DNA from: CAYZZU01 sp964483105
GTDB lineage: Bacteria; CG2-30-53-67
NCBI GenBank assembly: GCA_964483105.1
Contig: CAYZZU010000004.1
Span: forward strand, 56,169 to 120,168
Reading direction: 5' to 3'
DNA length: 64,000 nucleotides
Made by a program: the position numbers and the translations under genes. The notes beneath the pieces are model-generated. The model made no database searches. It had not been told where the DNA came from and worked only from the letters and a program-made list of their open reading frames with translations. This document shows positions 44,672 through 53,775 of the stretch, in pieces. Numbering within the stretch: the first letter of the stretch is position 1; the number at the start of each line of letters is the position of its first letter.

Positions 44672-45619
44672 ATGAAGAGGGAGAAACTGGTTGGTGTGAT
44701 TATGGCGGCCGGCAAGGGAACACGCATGGAGCCTTTCAGTTCGGATGTCCCCAAGCCTCTTCTGCCCATCTGTAACGTTCCACTGATAGAATACCACATC
44801 AATATTCTGAAAGGACTGTCGGTGGACGAGATTATTGTTGTTGTCGGGCATCTGAGCTTTGAAATTGCGCGACAGATCGGGGATGGAAGCAGACTCGGTG
44901 TTCAAATCCGGTATGTGGAACAAAAAGAAAACCTCGGGATCGCTCATGCGGTCGGGAAACTGGAACCCTATATTCGGTCCAGGTTCATGTTATTCCTGGG
45001 GGATATCTTCTTTGAACATGACCATCTCGATCAGATGATCGAGAAGATGGAACGAAACGGAAGTTCCGCGGTCCTCGGAGTGATCGAAGAAAAGGATCCC
45101 GAGGCGATTAAAAGAAACTTTACCGTCCTATTGGAACCGGACGGCAGAGTCAGAAGGGTGATTGAGAAACCGAGGTATGTTACCAACCGACTGAAAGGAT
45201 GCGGGATTTACCTGTTTGATCCTCACCTGTTTGATGCGATACGGAGAACGCCCCGGACGGCCATGCGGGATGAGTATGAGCTGACGGATGCGATCCAGAT
45301 CCTGATCGAGGATGGATTTCCCGTGGAGATTGCAGATGTCATCAAATCCGATATCAATCTGACCTATGCACAGGATTTGTTGCGATGCAACCTGAAATAT
45401 CTGAATACCTTGCCATGTGACTCTGTGATCGGCAGGAATGTCGTACTGAATGGCGCCAGGATATCCGGTTCCGTGGTCGGGAACGATGTCGTGATTGAGC
45501 ACCCCATTACCATCCGGAACAGCCTGATCTTCTCCAATTCCGTTCTGAAAACGGATACGGATCTCCATTATGCCATTGTGACCCCGGGCGGTATTTGGGA
45601 TTTCAAGAGATATTTTTAA
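44672..45619 (+). CDS. Sugar-phosphate nucleotidyltransferase with C-terminal left-handed helix
   Basis: A 315-residue protein. The N-terminal Rossmann-like transferase has VGVIMAAGKGTRMEPFSSD, PKPLLPICNVPLIEY and LFLGDIFFEHDHL. The C-terminal third has hexapeptide-like GRNVVLNGARISGSVVGNDV. This arrangement occurs in RmlA-like thymidylyl- and uridylyltransferases of the long type. Substrate not readable. It likely feeds the SDR gene 75 bases downstream. Confidence 0.85.
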   Translation: MKREKLVGVIMAAGKGTRMEPFSSDVPKPLLPICNVPLIEYHINILKGLSVDEIIVVVGHLSFEIARQIGDGSRLGVQIRYVEQKENLGIAHAVGKLEPYIRSRFMLFLGDIFFEHDHLDQMIEKMERNGSSAVLGVIEEKDPEAIKRNFTVLLEPDGRVRRVIEKPRYVTNRLKGCGIYLFDPHLFDAIRRTPRTAMRDEYELTDAIQILIEDGFPVEIADVIKSDINLTYAQDLLRCNLKYLNTLPCDSVIGRNVVLNGARISGSVVGNDVVIEHPITIRNSLIFSNSVLKTDTDLHYAIVTPGGIWDFKRYF

Positions 45620-45693
45620 GAATCTCTTCAGGACCGGCAAGAATCGGTCGTTTTCCACAAGAATGAGCCAATGGATCGTGAGGAGCCGAAAAG

Positions 45694-46650
45694 ATGACTT
45701 TCAAACATGCCCTTGTAACCGGTGGAGCCGGTTTTATCGGTTCCCATTTGTGCAGAGAACTGCTGTCCAGAGGACTCGAAGTCACGGTCCTGGATAATCT
45801 ATCAACCGGGAAGGCAGACAACATCCCCGACGGAGCCGAGTTGGTTGAAGGGAATATTCTCGATGCTCCGCTGGTCGGGAATGTCATGAAAAAGCGTCGG
45901 GTTGATGTTGTCTTTCATCAGGCTGCGAGAGTGACCATCAGAGATTCCGTGAAAAACTTTCAGGAAGATGCGAGTCAGAATATCATGGGAACATTAAACA
46001 TTCTCCGTTTATGTCTCGAGAACGGGGTTCGCAAGATGGTTTATGCCTCTTCCATGGCCGTATATGCTGATTCAGAAAAGCCGGAACCTGTGCCGGAAGA
46101 GTATTCTCTCGAGCCCATCTCTCCATACGGTATTTCCAAACTGGCCGGTGAAAAATATTGCCTGTTGATGACACGGGGAACGGGGTTGTCCTGCACCGTA
46201 CTCAGATATTTCAACACCTTCGGCATCGGCCAGACGTACACTCCTTATGTTGGTGTGATCACCATTTTTATTCACCGGTTGCTTGAGGGGAAATCTTTAC
46301 AGATTTTCGGGGACGGTGGGCAGTGCCGGGACTTTATCCATGTCAGCGATGTGGTGAGGGCGAATATCCTGGCCATGGGGAGAGACCTCCCCACGCGTGT
46401 CTTTAACATCGGCTCCGGCAGAAGTACTTCCGTCCTGGAGGTGGCAAGGATCCTCCGCGACAAATTGGCTCCGGAGGTTGAGATCCATCATGTGGATCCA
46501 CACGAGGGTGAATTGAGAAATTCCATTGCGGATATTTCCAGAGCCGTACGAGAGCTGGGATTCCGACCCGAGAGACGGTTGGAAGAGAGCATCGATGAAA
46601 TCATCCAGTGGTACCGGGAGAATCGTAGCGTTTCCAGGGACTTTTTTTAG
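45694..46650 (+). CDS. NAD-dependent sugar epimerase/dehydratase (GalE/WbpP-like)
   Basis: A 318-residue extended SDR: ALVTGGAGFIGSHLCRELL, LDNLSTGKADNI, FHQAARVTI, catalytic SSMAVYADS and YGISKLAGE (YxxxK), RYFNTFGIGQ and RDFIHVSDVVRANI. It is closest by eye to UDP-glucose/UDP-GlcNAc 4-epimerases. Substrate specificity cannot be set without structure or alignment. Confidence 0.88.
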   Translation: MTFKHALVTGGAGFIGSHLCRELLSRGLEVTVLDNLSTGKADNIPDGAELVEGNILDAPLVGNVMKKRRVDVVFHQAARVTIRDSVKNFQEDASQNIMGTLNILRLCLENGVRKMVYASSMAVYADSEKPEPVPEEYSLEPISPYGISKLAGEKYCLLMTRGTGLSCTVLRYFNTFGIGQTYTPYVGVITIFIHRLLEGKSLQIFGDGGQCRDFIHVSDVVRANILAMGRDLPTRVFNIGSGRSTSVLEVARILRDKLAPEVEIHHVDPHEGELRNSIADISRAVRELGFRPERRLEESIDEIIQWYRENRSVSRDFF

Positions 46651-46708
46651 ACGAAAACTGTTCCATGAATCGCAAAACCGGCAGACAATCAGAATCCCGG
46701 AAAAACAG

Positions 46709-47593
46709 ATGAACCGTTCCGGATTGTTTGAAGTTACAATCGTGATTGTGAACTATAACACCCGTCAAGAACTGCATCGCTGTCTCGAAAGTATTGAAAA
46801 CACGCCGCCCGCGTTTTCCTATCAGATTGTGGTGGTGGACAATCGCTCCCTGGACGGCAGTGTGGACATGGTGCGAAAACATTTCCCACAGGTGGAGCTG
46901 ATTGAGAATCAATGCAATATCGGTCTGGTCAGGGCTTGCAACCTGGCATTCCGGCATGTGAGTTCCCCTTTCGTAGCGCTTCTGGACAGTGATACGCTGA
47001 TCGAAGCGGGTTCCTTGGATCGCTTGTATGGTTTTCTTGTCAGCCATCCGCAGGCGGGGGTGGTGGCGCCGAGGGTTCTGAATCCCGACGGAACCGTACA
47101 GCGGACGGCCCGTAGCTTCCCTTCTGCGGTCAATGCCCTCTTCGGCCGGCAGAGTCTTCTCACGCGGTTGTTTCCGGACAACAGGTGGAGCAGGAACTAT
47201 CTGCAGGCACAAAATCTCGATGGCTCTTCACCTTATCAAGTGGATTGGGTCGCTTTCGCCTGTATGCTTTTCAGGACCGAGGTCCTGAATCAGGTGGGTC
47301 CGTTGGATGAAGATTATTTTGTCTATTGGAGCGACGCCGATTTCTGTAAAAAGGTCAGCAGCCGGGGTTACGAAATCTACTGCATACCGGAAGCGAAGAT
47401 CATTCATGTGGAGCAAAACAGGAGAGGCAGAAAGCGTTCCCCCGGTTCGATTATTGATTTTCATCGTGGCAGTTATCTCTTCTATCGGAAACATTTCGCG
47501 GTGTCTCCCTTACACCCGATGGCTTGGGTTGCCCTGATCGGACTCAGCCTGCGCACACTGATGCTTCTCATCATCAACCAATTCAGGCGATAA
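46709..47593 (+). CDS. Glycosyltransferase family 2 (rhamnosyltransferase-like)
   Basis: A 294-residue GT-A enzyme: VTIVIVNYNTRQELHRCLE, VVDNRSLDGSV, ALLDSDTLIEAGS, VDWVAFACMLFRTEVL and DEDYFVYWSDADFCKKV, with a C-terminal hydrophobic stretch (WVALIGLSLRTLMLLII). Same layout as the GT2 at 31488. The open frame extends upstream to 46526, overlapping the epimerase, but the conserved part starts after ATG 46709. Ribosome site weak. Confidence 0.87.
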   Translation: MNRSGLFEVTIVIVNYNTRQELHRCLESIENTPPAFSYQIVVVDNRSLDGSVDMVRKHFPQVELIENQCNIGLVRACNLAFRHVSSPFVALLDSDTLIEAGSLDRLYGFLVSHPQAGVVAPRVLNPDGTVQRTARSFPSAVNALFGRQSLLTRLFPDNRWSRNYLQAQNLDGSSPYQVDWVAFACMLFRTEVLNQVGPLDEDYFVYWSDADFCKKVSSRGYEIYCIPEAKIIHVEQNRRGRKRSPGSIIDFHRGSYLFYRKHFAVSPLHPMAWVALIGLSLRTLMLLIINQFRR

Positions 47594-47626
47594 GGGGATC
47601 GGAGCCTGTATCCGTGGAGTTAAACG

Positions 47627-48340
47627 ATGAACGCGATTATTCTTGCGGGGGGGAAGGGCAGGAGATTAAGGCCTTATACAACGGTTTTGCCCAAGCCCCT
47701 GATGCCGGTAGGCGAGTACCCGATTATCGAGATACTGATCCGGCAACTTAAGCACAGTGGAGTTGAAAAATTAACGATCGCGGTAGGTTATCTCGCCTCG
47801 TTGATTGAGGCGTACTGCGGCAATGGAGAGAGATGGGGGGTTGAAATCAGGTATTCCTGCGAACGAAGTCCCCTGGGAACGGCAGGTCCCCTTTCATTGG
47901 TGAAAGATCTGGATTCCACAACCATTGTCGTGAACGGTGACCTGCTGACAGATATGGATTATACAAGGTTGATTGCATTTCACAGGACGTATTCCCCTGT
48001 TGTTACCGTTGGGATGTATCGGAGGGAAGAGACCATCAGCCTGGGGGTTCTGAAGACGGATCATGCGAATCACATTATTGACTATATCGAAAAGCCGACA
48101 AATTCATACCAGGTAAGCATGGGGATTTATGTGGTTGAACCTGAGATTCGCCGGTATATCCGTAAGGGGGAGCGTCTGGATTTTCCCGACTTGATCCGAC
48201 GCGTGATCCAAAACAAACAAACCGTTCTGGGATATCCATGTGAAGGGTTCTGGCTGGATATAGGCAGACCGGATGATTATGAGCTTGCAACCAGCAGATA
48301 TGAAGAACTAAAGAGTTCCCTGCTGCCGTCACAGGATTAG
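47627..48340 (+). CDS. Sugar-phosphate nucleotidyltransferase (mannose-1-phosphate guanylyltransferase-like)
   Basis: A 237-residue nucleotidyltransferase: AIILAGGKGRRLRPYTTVLP, KPLMPVGEYPIIE, TIVVNGDLLTDMDY, IEKPTNSYQVSMGIYV and FWLDIGRPDDYELA. It has no C-terminal helix domain. By eye it matches the short GDP-mannose/NDP-hexose type. The next gene, a GDP-mannose dehydratase/reductase-like SDR, begins three bases after its stop, which favours a GDP-sugar. Confidence 0.86.
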   Translation: MNAIILAGGKGRRLRPYTTVLPKPLMPVGEYPIIEILIRQLKHSGVEKLTIAVGYLASLIEAYCGNGERWGVEIRYSCERSPLGTAGPLSLVKDLDSTTIVVNGDLLTDMDYTRLIAFHRTYSPVVTVGMYRREETISLGVLKTDHANHIIDYIEKPTNSYQVSMGIYVVEPEIRRYIRKGERLDFPDLIRRVIQNKQTVLGYPCEGFWLDIGRPDDYELATSRYEELKSSLLPSQD

Positions 48341-48343
48341 CCT

Positions 48344-49285
48344 ATGCGGTCATTGATTGTCGGTGCAACCGGTTGTGCAGGAAGCCATCTGGCGGATTAT
48401 TTGCTGGGAAAAGGGTACGATGTGTTCGGCACAAAAAGAGAAACGAGTTCCGTGGATCGTATTCAGCACCTTTTCGATAAGATGACCCTGCTGGATCTGG
48501 ACCTTGAGGATTCGGAGTCGATCGCTCACGTAATTGAGGAATCTGATCCGGATCAAATCTATTTCCTGGCTTCGCCGGGGCATTTTGCCGGAATTACCGA
48601 GATTGATAGAACAGCGGTCGATGGAACTCTGCGGTTTTTTGAAACATTATTGGAATGTTCCTCCCGGCCGCGTATCGTACTGGTCAGCTCGAGCGCGGTT
48701 TACGGAGCTCCCCGGAATGCATCTCCGATCCGTGAAAGTGACGCGCTTCTGCCTGCGACCCCTTATGCCTTGGGCAAGGTGTTCCAGGAAGAGATTGCGG
48801 AATATTATAACAGACGATGGAAGCCGGGCATCATGATCGCCCGATCATTTAATCATCCCGGTCCGGGGGAAAACCCGGATCTGGTCTGCTCGGATTTTGC
48901 GAAACAAATTGTGCAAATGGAAAACGGTCGCAAGAAACCGGTCCTGTATGTCGGCCGTTTAGACCACAGGAGGGATTTTACGGATGTAAGAGATATCGTC
49001 AGGGGCTATGCTCTGCTGGCGGAACAAGGCCGGCCCGGAGAGGCGTATAATTTATGTTCCGGTCAGTCCATTCCCATCCGATGGATAGTCGACCGGTTGC
49101 TGTCATTGAGCAGGGTGAAAATCGAAGTGGAGGTTGATTCCAGCCGATTCCGGTCCGGGGAGGTCAACGTCCAGACCGGCGATCCGTTCAAGATTTTTTC
49201 TGAAACGGGGTGGAGAGCGCGTATTCCGATAGAAAGGACCCTGGAAGATATATTAACCTATCAGAGAGGAAAGGGAACTCCATGA
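48344..49285 (+). CDS. SDR sugar enzyme, GDP-mannose 4,6-dehydratase / GDP-6-deoxymannose reductase-like
   Basis: A 313-residue extended SDR: LIVGATGCAGSHLADYLLGK, IYFLASPGHFAG, SSSAVYGAPRNAS, catalytic PYALGKVFQEEIAEYY, and RSFNHPGPGENPDLVCSDFA, the last a GMD/RMD signature. NAD(P) loop GATGCAGS. The C-terminal RRDFTDVRDIVRGY is intact. It may make or reduce GDP-4-keto-6-deoxymannose. Which of the two steps it catalyses is not decided. Confidence 0.85.
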   Translation: MRSLIVGATGCAGSHLADYLLGKGYDVFGTKRETSSVDRIQHLFDKMTLLDLDLEDSESIAHVIEESDPDQIYFLASPGHFAGITEIDRTAVDGTLRFFETLLECSSRPRIVLVSSSAVYGAPRNASPIRESDALLPATPYALGKVFQEEIAEYYNRRWKPGIMIARSFNHPGPGENPDLVCSDFAKQIVQMENGRKKPVLYVGRLDHRRDFTDVRDIVRGYALLAEQGRPGEAYNLCSGQSIPIRWIVDRLLSLSRVKIEVEVDSSRFRSGEVNVQTGDPFKIFSETGWRARIPIERTLEDILTYQRGKGTP

Positions 49286-50271
49286 ACTGGCAAGGCAAGA
49301 AAGTCCTGATCACAGGGGCGGGGGGGTTCATCGGGAGCCATTTGACGGAGAGGTTGGTCAGATTGGGGGCATCCGTAACGGCCTTGATCCGCTATAATTC
49401 GCGAGGGGACCGGGGGTCGTTGGCCTTGATACCCGATGAGATTCTTTCAGAAGTCGGAATCCGAATGGGTGACCTCAAGGATCCGGATGCCGTGCAAAAG
49501 GCCGTCGAAAAACAGGATGTGGTTTTCCATTTAGCCGCCCTCATCGGGATCCCCTACAGTTATGTTCATCCCGTCGATTATGTACAGACCAATGTCCTGG
49601 GAACCACCTATCTGTTGAATGCCTGTTTACGGGAGAATGTGGAAAAGATCGTCCATACCTCGACCAGTGAAGTATACGGCACGGCCCGGTATGTCCCGAT
49701 TGATGAAGAGCATCCTTTGCAGGGCCAGTCCCCCTATTCCGCCAGTAAAATAGCCGCGGATCAGATCATGCTCAGTTATTTCCGTTCCTTCCGGTTGCCT
49801 GTCGCAATCATTCGGCCTTTCAACACCTACGGTCCCAGACAACCTGCGAGAGCCGTCATCCCCACCATAATCACTCAGACGTTCAAATGCGGCCGGATCC
49901 GGCTGGGCGCCCTTTCTCCCACCCGGGATTTCACCTATGTGGAAGATACGGTGGAAGGATTCGTCCGGATTGCAGAGTCTCCGCGGTCCGTCGGAGAGAT
50001 CATGAATATCGGATCCTCAAAGGAAATCTCCATTCAGTCATTGGCGATGAAAATTTTCGAACAGATGGGGAAGAAACCGGAGATTCTCTCCGATCGTGAA
50101 AGGATCCGTCCTGAAAATAGTGAAGTTGAAAGGCTGATGGCGAATACGGACAAAGCCCGGAAACTCCTGAACTGGTCACCCCGTATTTCATTGGATGAAG
50201 GCCTGCGTCGAACCATTGCATGGATCAGAGAAAATCCTTCGTTTTATCAGATGGATTCCTATCATATTTAG
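49282..50271 (+). CDS. LegB-like NAD-dependent 4,6-dehydratase
   Basis: A 329-residue extended SDR. VLITGAGGFIGSHLTERLV, VRLGASVTALIRYNSRGDR, HTSTSEVYGTARYVPIDE, QSPYSASKIAADQIMLSYF, RPFNTYGPRQPARAVIPTII and LSPTRDFTYVEDTVEGF closely follow the LegB group, whose members dehydrate NDP-N-acetylglucosamine for legionaminic acid or make 4-keto-6-deoxy sugars. No legionaminate genes (legC, legI, neuB-like) are visible, so another end product is likely. Start overlaps the previous stop as ATGA. Confidence 0.88.
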   Translation: MNWQGKKVLITGAGGFIGSHLTERLVRLGASVTALIRYNSRGDRGSLALIPDEILSEVGIRMGDLKDPDAVQKAVEKQDVVFHLAALIGIPYSYVHPVDYVQTNVLGTTYLLNACLRENVEKIVHTSTSEVYGTARYVPIDEEHPLQGQSPYSASKIAADQIMLSYFRSFRLPVAIIRPFNTYGPRQPARAVIPTIITQTFKCGRIRLGALSPTRDFTYVEDTVEGFVRIAESPRSVGEIMNIGSSKEISIQSLAMKIFEQMGKKPEILSDRERIRPENSEVERLMANTDKARKLLNWSPRISLDEGLRRTIAWIRENPSFYQMDSYHI

Positions 50272-50325
50272 TTCCCAATCGGCTTCCCCAGGATCGTTCG
50301 TCCTTTCCTTTTTGCGAGGTGCAAC

Positions 50326-51741
50326 ATGAAGGTTCTTTTTATCTATCCCAATGTTGTACGACATCCCGTGGACCTGTCGATCGGGATCGCCTATCTGGCC
50401 GCCTATCTCAAACAAAACGGTCATGAAACCGGCCTCCTGGATACTTCTTTCGGCATGCGGGACCGGGAGATTCTTCGCCGGGTGCGTCAATTCCATCCCG
50501 ACCTGATCGCGATGTCCTCCACCAGTGCGTGCATCCAGTATGCGACCTATGTGGCCGAATTGATTAAGCAGGTGGATAAGACGCCGATCGTGATTGGAGG
50601 TGTTCATCCGACCGTGGCGCCGGAATCGACCCTGAAGAAAGAGTGTTTCGACATGGTCTGCGTGGGAGAAGGAGAAGAAGCCCTTCTCGAATTGACGAAT
50701 TCTTTGGAAAAGGGGGAAGTCACCACAGCGATTTCCAATATCTGGTTCAAGGAAAACGGCCGGATCATCCGGAACCGGCCTCGTCCCCTGCGACGTGACC
50801 TGGACTCCCTCCCCTTCCCGGATTTGAAGATCTATGATTTTGAGAGGTACATGGAACACCACAACCGCACGGCTTCGTTTCTGGGAAGCCGTGGGTGTCC
50901 CTTCCGATGCAGCTATTGCATTAATGCGCATAACCAGAACTTGTACAAGGGGTTGGGGCCCTATGTCCGTTACAGAAGCGTGGACAAGATTATTGAAGAA
51001 ATCAAGAGTGTCCAGCAGGAATTCCGGATCGATGAAGTGAACTTTTACGACGATACCTTTACGTTGAAAGCGAGCCGGGTGGAGGAGTTCTGCAGCAGGT
51101 TCAAGGAAGCCGTAGGGGTGCCCTTCCACATTAATGCCAGGCTTGACACCCTCAGTGACGATATATGCAGGCATCTGGCGGGGGCCGGATGCGTCCGAAT
51201 CCAGGTCGGGCTTGAATCCGGGGACCCGGAAATCCGGGAAGGGATCCTGAAAAAAAATATCACCGATGAACAGATTATTCAGGGGGCGGCATGGGTCAGG
51301 AAATACGGCATCCAGTTATACACGTTTAACATGATCGGCATTCCCGGTGAGAATGTTCAACACATCAAGAAGACGATTGCAATGAACAGAAGAATCAGGC
51401 CGGATTACCTGGCTGTTTCCATTTTTACGGCCTACCAGGGAACCGAGTTGCATGATCAATGCGCGGAAGAAGGAATGCTGGATGAATCCATATCCCCCCA
51501 CACCTACTACAGGTCTTCAAATGTGAACCACCCGGATCTCTCCCCGGCTCAGTTAAGACGGATCTGGAGATGGTTCGGATTCCGGGTTTTTGCCGCTTTT
51601 AACATGAAAAGGGCCGTGATCGAGTTTATCGATCGCAGTTTGATCACCATGCCGTATTATGAGTGGGTCCGATCCTTTTTCGTTACAAGGATCAAACGGA
51701 GAAACAAGAAAAACCGTTACTCCGGAATGGATCGCTCCTGA
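50326..51741 (+). CDS. B12-binding-domain radical SAM protein
   Basis: A 471-residue enzyme. The N-terminal cobalamin-binding-like domain (1-140) has LSIGIAYLAAYLKQNGHE and VIGGVHPTVAPES with VGEGEEAL. The radical SAM core has the cluster motif SRGCPFRCSYCIN, then NFYDDTFTL and VQVGLESGDPEIRE-like. Such proteins catalyse methylations and other rearrangements on hard substrates, including lipids and sugars. It is the last gene of the plus-strand exopolysaccharide run; membership is inferred. Confidence 0.88.
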   Translation: MKVLFIYPNVVRHPVDLSIGIAYLAAYLKQNGHETGLLDTSFGMRDREILRRVRQFHPDLIAMSSTSACIQYATYVAELIKQVDKTPIVIGGVHPTVAPESTLKKECFDMVCVGEGEEALLELTNSLEKGEVTTAISNIWFKENGRIIRNRPRPLRRDLDSLPFPDLKIYDFERYMEHHNRTASFLGSRGCPFRCSYCINAHNQNLYKGLGPYVRYRSVDKIIEEIKSVQQEFRIDEVNFYDDTFTLKASRVEEFCSRFKEAVGVPFHINARLDTLSDDICRHLAGAGCVRIQVGLESGDPEIREGILKKNITDEQIIQGAAWVRKYGIQLYTFNMIGIPGENVQHIKKTIAMNRRIRPDYLAVSIFTAYQGTELHDQCAEEGMLDESISPHTYYRSSNVNHPDLSPAQLRRIWRWFGFRVFAAFNMKRAVIEFIDRSLITMPYYEWVRSFFVTRIKRRNKKNRYSGMDRS

Positions 51742-51810
51742 ACCGCCTCTTTCCTCCACAATCCCCGCATACCAGCCGTCCCCCGATTTTTTCCTGTCGC
51801 GACGAGAGAT

Positions 51811-51925
51811 CAAGCCCCCTCTTCGACCAGCTCAGAGTGAACGTAGGGATTTCGAGAGGCCCTTCGAGAAGCGGAGCGTTGCCCCGCGTAAGCGGGACCG
51901 TGTGACCGGGGCGTCGGGCGCGGAG
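51811..51925. repeat. Copy of a dispersed repeat (with internal duplication)
   Basis: ATCAAGCCCCCTCTTCGA at its left, and CTTCGAGAAGCG, CCCCGCGTAAGCGGGACC and GTGACCGGGGCG at its right, match the repeat at 61629-61697 with small changes. This copy has about 35 extra bases between two CTTCGA words. A short CCCGC/GCGGG stem lies in it. No gene is supported here; the open frames are shadows of the repeat. Confidence 0.65.
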
Positions 51926-51947
51926 GAGATGCATTTCTGTCAGGATC

Positions 51948-51956
51948 TGTTATACT
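51948..51956 (+). promoter_or_regulatory. Extended -10 promoter candidate of the NAD-salvage pair
   Basis: TGTTATACT at 51948-51956 is a TGn-extended -10 (TATACT at 51951-51956). The -35 region is poor. The start codon of the first gene is 71 bases downstream. Confidence 0.4.
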
Positions 51957-52026
51957 CAGGAGAGAAAGAGCAACCCGGGGGGGGATTTTGCCCTGTGGGG
52001 GGCAGGGGTTCGTGAGGGAGGAGAGA

Positions 52027-52557
52027 ATGAAAGAGAGTGCGACGCGTAAGGTTTTTCTGGTGATTGACATGCTGAACGATTTCATCCTGGAGGATGCTCC
52101 GCTTCAGGTTCCCTCCGGGAGAGGAATGGTTCCGGCCTTGCGAAAGAGGCTTGAGGAGGCGCGTTCCGGAGGGATCCCTCTGCTGTACCTGTGTGACGCC
52201 CATGACCCGGATGACGCGGAGTTCGAGCTATGGCCCCGCCACGCTATTGTCGGGACGCACGGTGCGGAGGTGATCGACGAGTTGAAACCGGTGCCCGGTG
52301 ACTATGTAATCCCCAAAAAACGTTTTTCGGGGTTTTTCCGGACCGAATTGGATCGGATTCTGAGAAAATTGGCCGCGGAACATCTCTGGATAGCCGGTCT
52401 TGTCACGAATATCTGTGTGCTCTATACGGTGGCCGACGCCCGCTCCAGGGGATATCGTGTCACGGTCTTCCAGGACTCCGTGGCCGGGCTGAATCCGGAG
52501 GACCATGATTTTGCCTTGAGGCAGATGCGGGAGATCCTGGGCGCCGAGGTTGCCTGA
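52027..52557 (+). CDS. Cysteine hydrolase (isochorismatase family), probable nicotinamidase
   Basis: A 176-residue enzyme: FLVIDMLNDFILEDA with the catalytic Asp, DAHDPDDAEF metal-binding region, YVIPKKRFSGFF with the catalytic Lys, and GLVTNICVLYTVADA with the nucleophilic Cys. The triad is intact. The next gene, 14 bases downstream, is nicotinate phosphoribosyltransferase, so conversion of nicotinamide to nicotinate for NAD salvage is the best reading. Strong GGAGG site. Confidence 0.85.
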   Translation: MKESATRKVFLVIDMLNDFILEDAPLQVPSGRGMVPALRKRLEEARSGGIPLLYLCDAHDPDDAEFELWPRHAIVGTHGAEVIDELKPVPGDYVIPKKRFSGFFRTELDRILRKLAAEHLWIAGLVTNICVLYTVADARSRGYRVTVFQDSVAGLNPEDHDFALRQMREILGAEVA

Positions 52558-52571
52558 ATCAGGATCAGAGA

Positions 52572-53735
52572 ATGGCTGGAAAGAGGTTTCATACCGCTAC
52601 AGACGAAGAGATCGCCCGGGGAGAGATCACCGACGTCTATTTCGAACGGACTCTCAAGGTGTTGAGAGAAAAGGGAATTCGGAAACGGGTCCGCGCGGAG
52701 TTCATCGCCAAGAAGCTTCCCGAGGGGGATCCATGGGGAGTCCTGGCCGGAATTGAAGAGTGCGCGACCCTCCTGGACGGGTTGCCGGTGAACTTCCGTG
52801 CCATGCCGGAGGGGTCTTTTTTCCATTCTTTGGAGCCGGTCATGGATGTGGAAGGGGTCTATTCCGACTTCGCGGTTTATGAAACCGCTCTTCTCGGTAT
52901 GATCTGCCAGGCCTCGGGGGTTGCGACCCGGGCGGCCCGGTGCAGGAAGGCGGCGGGGGATCGCCCCGTGGTCAGTTTCGGGGCCAGGAGGATGCATCCG
53001 GCTGTTGCCCCCATGATTGAAAGAAGCGCCTATATCGGAGGGTGCGATGGCGTGGCCGTGGGGAAAAGCGCGGAACTGATCGGGGGCGAGCCGATCGGCA
53101 CCATGCCCCATGCCCTGATCCTGGTGGTGGGAAACACGGTCGAAGCAACCCGGATATTTCATGAGGTGGTGGATCCAGGGATCAAACGGATTTCATTGAT
53201 CGACACCTTTCAGGATGAGAAATTTGAAACGCTCCATGTGGCCGAGGCGTTGGGAAAGGCCCTCTATGCGGTGCGGCTCGATACCCCGGTCTCCCGCAGG
53301 GGTGATTTTCTCGAGATCCTCCGTGAGGTGAGGTGGGAACTGGATCTTCGCGGCTACCGGGAGGTGAAACTCTACGTCAGCGGTGGGATCCATGAGGAGG
53401 ATATTCTGCATCTCAACCCGGTGGCGGATGGTTACGGCGTGGGGACATTCATCAGCAACGCCCCGGTCGTCGATTTTTCCATGGATATTGTCGAGGTGGA
53501 GGGGAAACCTCTGGCCAAGCGGGGGAAATGGTCCGGCGGCAAGCGGGTTGTTTCCTGTCCGGGGTGTGGGATCCGGCGGATCCTGCCCCTTCCCGATGTC
53601 TGTTCACGTTGTGATTGCGGTGAAGAGATGACCGATCTTCTCGTTCCTCTGCTTGAAAAGGGACGACTTGTGCGATCCCTCCCCCGGCCCCGGGAAATCC
53701 GCCAGTCGGTCCTGGACCAGCTTCAGAACCTGTAA
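52572..53735 (+). CDS. Nicotinate phosphoribosyltransferase (type with C-terminal zinc ribbon)
   Basis: A 387-residue enzyme condensing nicotinate and PRPP to NaMN. TDVYFERTLKVL at the start, EGVYSDFAVYETALLGMIC, VSFGARRMHP, IGTMPHALIL, LIDTFQDE and KLYVSGGIHEEDIL are the family's active-site and phosphate-binding parts. The C-terminal CPGCGIRR and CSRCDCGEE form a zinc-binding piece, as in the archaeal Thermoplasma type. Together with the upstream gene it makes a compact NAD-salvage operon. Confidence 0.92.
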   Translation: MAGKRFHTATDEEIARGEITDVYFERTLKVLREKGIRKRVRAEFIAKKLPEGDPWGVLAGIEECATLLDGLPVNFRAMPEGSFFHSLEPVMDVEGVYSDFAVYETALLGMICQASGVATRAARCRKAAGDRPVVSFGARRMHPAVAPMIERSAYIGGCDGVAVGKSAELIGGEPIGTMPHALILVVGNTVEATRIFHEVVDPGIKRISLIDTFQDEKFETLHVAEALGKALYAVRLDTPVSRRGDFLEILREVRWELDLRGYREVKLYVSGGIHEEDILHLNPVADGYGVGTFISNAPVVDFSMDIVEVEGKPLAKRGKWSGGKRVVSCPGCGIRRILPLPDVCSRCDCGEEMTDLLVPLLEKGRLVRSLPRPREIRQSVLDQLQNL

Positions 53736-53746
53736 GCCCAAACCTC

Positions 53747-53775
53747 TTGCCATTGCGATGACCTCATTGTACAAT
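53747..53775 (+). promoter_or_regulatory. Candidate sigma70 promoter of the DUF4388 gene
   Basis: TTGCCA (53747-53752), 17 bases, TACAAT (53770-53775). Good spacing. The leader would be about 190 bases; the chosen start codon is at 53975. Confidence 0.5.

Noticed and set aside
51659..52015. 118-codon plus-strand frame over the repeat
   Set aside because: It runs from the radical SAM gene into the dispersed repeat; a shadow with no ribosome site.
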